A stretch of DNA of 64,000 nucleotides from Myxococcales bacterium (lineage in GTDB: Bacteria > Myxococcota_A > Polyangia > Haliangiales > Haliangiaceae): positions 1 through 64,000 of the forward strand of contig CANKMW010000014.1 in the NCBI GenBank assembly GCA_947483555.1. Direction: 5' to 3'. A program made the position numbers and the translations under genes. The notes under the pieces are model-generated. The model worked only from the letters and a program-made list of their open reading frames with translations, did not search any database and had not been told where the DNA came from. Shown piece after piece: positions 62,301-64,000 of the stretch (position 1 is its first letter; each line of letters opens with the position of its first letter).

Positions 62301-62721
62301 GCTGCGGCCCGGCAAGACCTTGACGGCCAGCGACGTGCGCAAGCACCTCCGCAAGAAGCTGCCCGACCACATGATCCCGCAGCACGTCGTCGAGCTCGCG
62401 GCGCTGCCGCTGACCCCGGCGGGCAAGATCGCGCGGACCGCCTTGCCGGCGCCGGTCGGCGCGGCGCCCACCGCCGTGGCCCGCGCGCCCCAGACCGCCG
62501 ACGAGCTGATGCTGGCGCGCATCTGGAAGGACCTGCTGCGCCTCGACCGCGTCTCCGCCACCGACAACTTCTTCGAGATCGGCGGCCACTCGCTGCTGTC
62601 CATGGCGGTGGTCGCGCGCATCCACACCGAGACCGGACTTCGGTTGAGCCTGCGCGACCTCCTGCTGCAATCGCTCGAGCAGCTCGCGCACCAGCTGGGC
62701 ACCGGACGCGCCGGTGGCTGA
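59344..62721 (+). CDS. TubC-docked NRPS module (C-A-PCP), glycine-like code
   Basis: A 1125-residue NRPS. Residues 1-55 (LLARLRDRGIELRADGDKLVVNAPRGALTEELGAELRGRKAELLAFLR) are a TubC-type N-terminal docking domain. A condensation domain follows (SFGQSRLFYLDQLEPG; HHVVTDGW), then adenylation with A3 TSGSTGRPNGV (Lys replaced by Asn), MYGPTETTIW and YRTGDIVAWRADGQL. A PCP (NFFEIGGHSLL) ends the protein, with no thioesterase. Hand-read specificity residues D-I-L-Q-L-G-M-I-W match the glycine code DILQLGLIWK at all but one position. It should accept a chain from an upstream protein. Confidence 0.93.
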   Translation: MTMALLARLRDRGIELRADGDKLVVNAPRGALTEELGAELRGRKAELLAFLRAGAAAASGHSATRIPRAPLIERDGVRLAPLSFGQSRLFYLDQLEPGLAVYNVPVACWVAGPLEVAALQGALDDLAARHAVLRTTLRLGVDGPVQYIAPSMVVDLAIVDHAAVDDPAERERRCRQTLAEQACRPFDLAAGPLFRAVLVRLGPAEHVLLIATHHVVTDGWSQDVLERDLLAGYAARVAGRAPVVAPLEIQYADYAAWQLASIDDPDRARRVAYWQAALHQPLPVLALPAVRARTQLAATAGDTASLDLPGDLVEKLAAIGRRDGATPFMVLLACYATLLHRITGQHDLVIGTPIANRNHAQTLDLVGYFANTLALRIDLDGMPTFRELLIRVREVCVGGYANQDIPFEELVEKLGIARDLSRSPVFQTIFAFEDGLAATATGDLPAGSIRVERRETIHAKVARNDLSTWVSATADGLRVTFEYPTALFDAAGIRDLLAQFGVLLRAVASGAEDRIAALPLLSVAQREQIVVAWNRTARPLPDVVGAHQLVERQVELTPDRPAVVFGDVSLTYRELDQRANQLAHHLVALGAAPGALVGVYLERTPTMVVALLATLKLGGAYVPLDPEYPADRVALMIEDSGLGFIVTTAALISRLPPASAAARIVAIDRDAAAIAACPTERMPYQLTGEQPCYAIYTSGSTGRPNGVLVPHRALVNFLAAMATRPGLSADDILVAVTTLSFDIAGLELFLPLTVGARVVLAATEQARDGRLLRDLLEDSGATVMQATPATWRLLIAAGWRGGERFTALCGGEALPADLVALLLERVARLWNMYGPTETTIWSTCGELDRADPRVTIGAPIDNTEVYVLDDLGQPVPIGTPGELVIGGLGVSLGYLKRPELTAARFVPDRFRGGEARMYRTGDIVAWRADGQLLYHRRVDHQVKLRGYRIELGEIETVLAEHAAIERCVVIVREDRPGDARVVAYVVLRPGKTLTASDVRKHLRKKLPDHMIPQHVVELAALPLTPAGKIARTALPAPVGAAPTAVARAPQTADELMLARIWKDLLRLDRVSATDNFFEIGGHSLLSMAVVARIHTETGLRLSLRDLLLQSLEQLAHQLGTGRAGG

Positions 62722-62760
62722 CCGCCTGCCGTCGGTTCGAGTCTCGCCGGAGCTGCCCTA

Positions 62761-64000
62761 GTGTCGGTCGGCGATCGCGCGGCGCGCGGCGCGGTGTGGA
62801 GCGTCGGTGCCAGCGTCGGGGCCCGGGTCATCGGCCTGATCGGCACGCTGTACATGACCCGGCTGCTGGCGCCCGAGGTGGTCGGCGAGGTCGCGGCCGC
62901 GGCGGTGATCGCCCAGACCGCCAACTGGCTGTCGCACTGGGGCTTCAACCAGTACATGATCGTCCACGGCGTCAACGGGGCCGAGCAGACCTACCACGTC
63001 GCGGTGATCAACCTCGTGCTCGGCGTCGTCGGCCTGTGTCTGATCGCCGGCACCGGCCCGTGGTTCGCGCCGATCTTCAAGGCGCCGCATCTGGCCAGCT
63101 ACCTGCCTGGCATCGCGCTGGCGGTGTTGATCCGCCGCGTCGGCGCGGTCGCCGACAAGATCCTCGCGCGCGAGATGCGGTTTCGCGAGCTGGCGATCGC
63201 CAACGGCCTCGGCGAACTGACGTTCACCGTGAGCGCGGTGGCGATGGCGGCGACCACCGACCTCGGTGGCCACGCGATCGTGATCGGCAACGTCCTGCAG
63301 TCGCTGGTGGCGACGTTCGTGATCGTGCGGGCGACCCGGTTCGGCTGGCTGCAGCGCTCTCCCTGGCGGTGGGCGCGGGTGCGCGAGATCGTCCGCTTCG
63401 GGATCCCGCTCGGGTTGGCGCAGGTGTTCAGCTTCGCGACCCGCTACTGGGACAACCTCGCCTTCGGCGCCTACTTCGGGCCCAAGGTGGTCGGCTTCTA
63501 CAACATGGCCTACAACCTCGCCGACATCCCCGCGGTCCAGGTCGGCGAGCAGATGAGCGGCGTGCTGTTGCCGGCGATGACCAGCCTGGGCGCCGCCGAG
63601 CGCAAGGCCGCCGTGGTGCGCTCGACCGCGCTGATGGCGCTGGCGGTGTTCCCGCTGGCGACCGGACTCGGGGCGATCGCGCCCACGTTGATCGACCTGC
63701 TCCTCAACGACGAGTGGCAAGGTGTCGCGCCGCTCTTGACCGTGCTGTCGGTGCTGTCGGTGGTGCGGCCGATGGCGTGGGGCATCACCACGTACCTGGC
63801 CAGCGAGTCGCGGACCCGGGCCATCATGATGCTCGAGCTGCTCAAGCTGGTGCTGCTGTTCGGCTGCATCGTCGCGTTCTCGTCGCTGGGACCGCAGTGG
63901 GCCGCGGCGTCGGTCGGGATCGCGTTCGGCATCCACTCGCTGGCGACCACCGCGCTGGTGATCACCACCGACCGGATCCCGGCGCGGCCGCTCATCAGCG
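62761..64000 (+). CDS. Oligosaccharide flippase (Wzx/RfbX, MOP superfamily), partial
   Basis: Open from GTG 62761 to the window end (at least 413 residues). Residues such as VWSVGASVGARVIGLIGTLYMTRLLAPEVVGEVA, FGIPLGLAQVFSFATRYWDNLAFGAYFGPKVVGFYNMAYNLADIPA and many further helices match polysaccharide biosynthesis flippases that move lipid-linked glycans across the inner membrane. It follows the NRPS by 39 bp on the same strand. Its presence with exosortase-type hydrolases suggests an envelope-export context. Confidence 0.88.
   Translation, partial: MSVGDRAARGAVWSVGASVGARVIGLIGTLYMTRLLAPEVVGEVAAAAVIAQTANWLSHWGFNQYMIVHGVNGAEQTYHVAVINLVLGVVGLCLIAGTGPWFAPIFKAPHLASYLPGIALAVLIRRVGAVADKILAREMRFRELAIANGLGELTFTVSAVAMAATTDLGGHAIVIGNVLQSLVATFVIVRATRFGWLQRSPWRWARVREIVRFGIPLGLAQVFSFATRYWDNLAFGAYFGPKVVGFYNMAYNLADIPAVQVGEQMSGVLLPAMTSLGAAERKAAVVRSTALMALAVFPLATGLGAIAPTLIDLLLNDEWQGVAPLLTVLSVLSVVRPMAWGITTYLASESRTRAIMMLELLKLVLLFGCIVAFSSLGPQWAAASVGIAFGIHSLATTALVITTDRIPARPLIS

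Overview
The window is very GC-rich DNA (about 70% by eye) from what is most likely a member of the Myxococcota, plausibly a Haliangium/Kofleria-type lineage. This is an inference. It rests on codon use, abundant GTG/TTG starts, many lipoproteins, AgmX-like and HEAT-repeat proteins, many PAS/HAMP kinases, and a large hybrid PKS-NRPS locus next to housekeeping genes. No rRNA, tRNA or CRISPR array was found.

Layout. The left edge (1-106) is the 3' end of a group II intron (domains V and VI). A small lipoprotein and a REP-associated-type Y1 transposase follow. From 1.6 to 15.7 kb lie a multi-PAS hybrid kinase, a TauE/SafE permease, a 1308-residue secreted metalloprotease-like lipoprotein, a DUF4234 membrane protein, an MFS transporter, a ModA-type binding lipoprotein, a PhoB/PhoR-like two-component pair interrupted by a small repeat, and a HEAT-repeat protein. 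From 15.8 to 21.7 kb are a PilZ protein divergent from an HpnA-like epimerase, a PDZ/CxxC protein, a VanZ-like protein, a gamma-carbonic anhydrase, and a HEAT/HAMP/HAMP cassette. From 21.8 to 26.3 kb is a compact phage-shock operon: TPR histidine kinase, sigma-54 activator, PspA and a small partner. An ECF sigma factor with an AgmX-like membrane protein and a mesaconyl-CoA-hydratase-like enzyme follow.

From 29.5 to 36.3 kb the region is rich in repeats. It holds a SctJ/FliF-like lipoprotein, a membrane protein built from three layers of tandem repeat, a MutH-like nuclease, an RlmK/L-like methyltransferase, a duplicated 116-bp gene junction flanking about 1.1 kb of gene debris (HEPN and VOC fragments), and the radical-SAM gene amrS. 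amrS ends at a long hairpin made of GAGCCC/GGGCTC hexamers. Hexanucleotide arrays recur across the window, inside and outside genes.

From 36.3 to 45.5 kb are an S9 peptidase, a short ECF-like sigma factor, a PaaZ/BoxD-type aldehyde dehydrogenase, a K+ channel and dnaE. The right end (45.5-64 kb) is a divergent secondary-metabolite locus. A megasynthase of about 3.7 thousand residues (A-PCP-KS-AT-ACP-aminotransferase-C-A-MT-PCP, no thioesterase, one apparent frameshift) faces an operon of two exosortase-associated-type alpha/beta hydrolases, a degenerate CPBP membrane protein, a TubC-docked C-A-PCP protein with a glycine-like code, and an oligosaccharide flippase that runs off the window. Taken together these suggest a peptide-polyketide containing a beta,gamma-diamino acid unit, possibly linked to envelope or exopolysaccharide export; that chemistry is a prediction.
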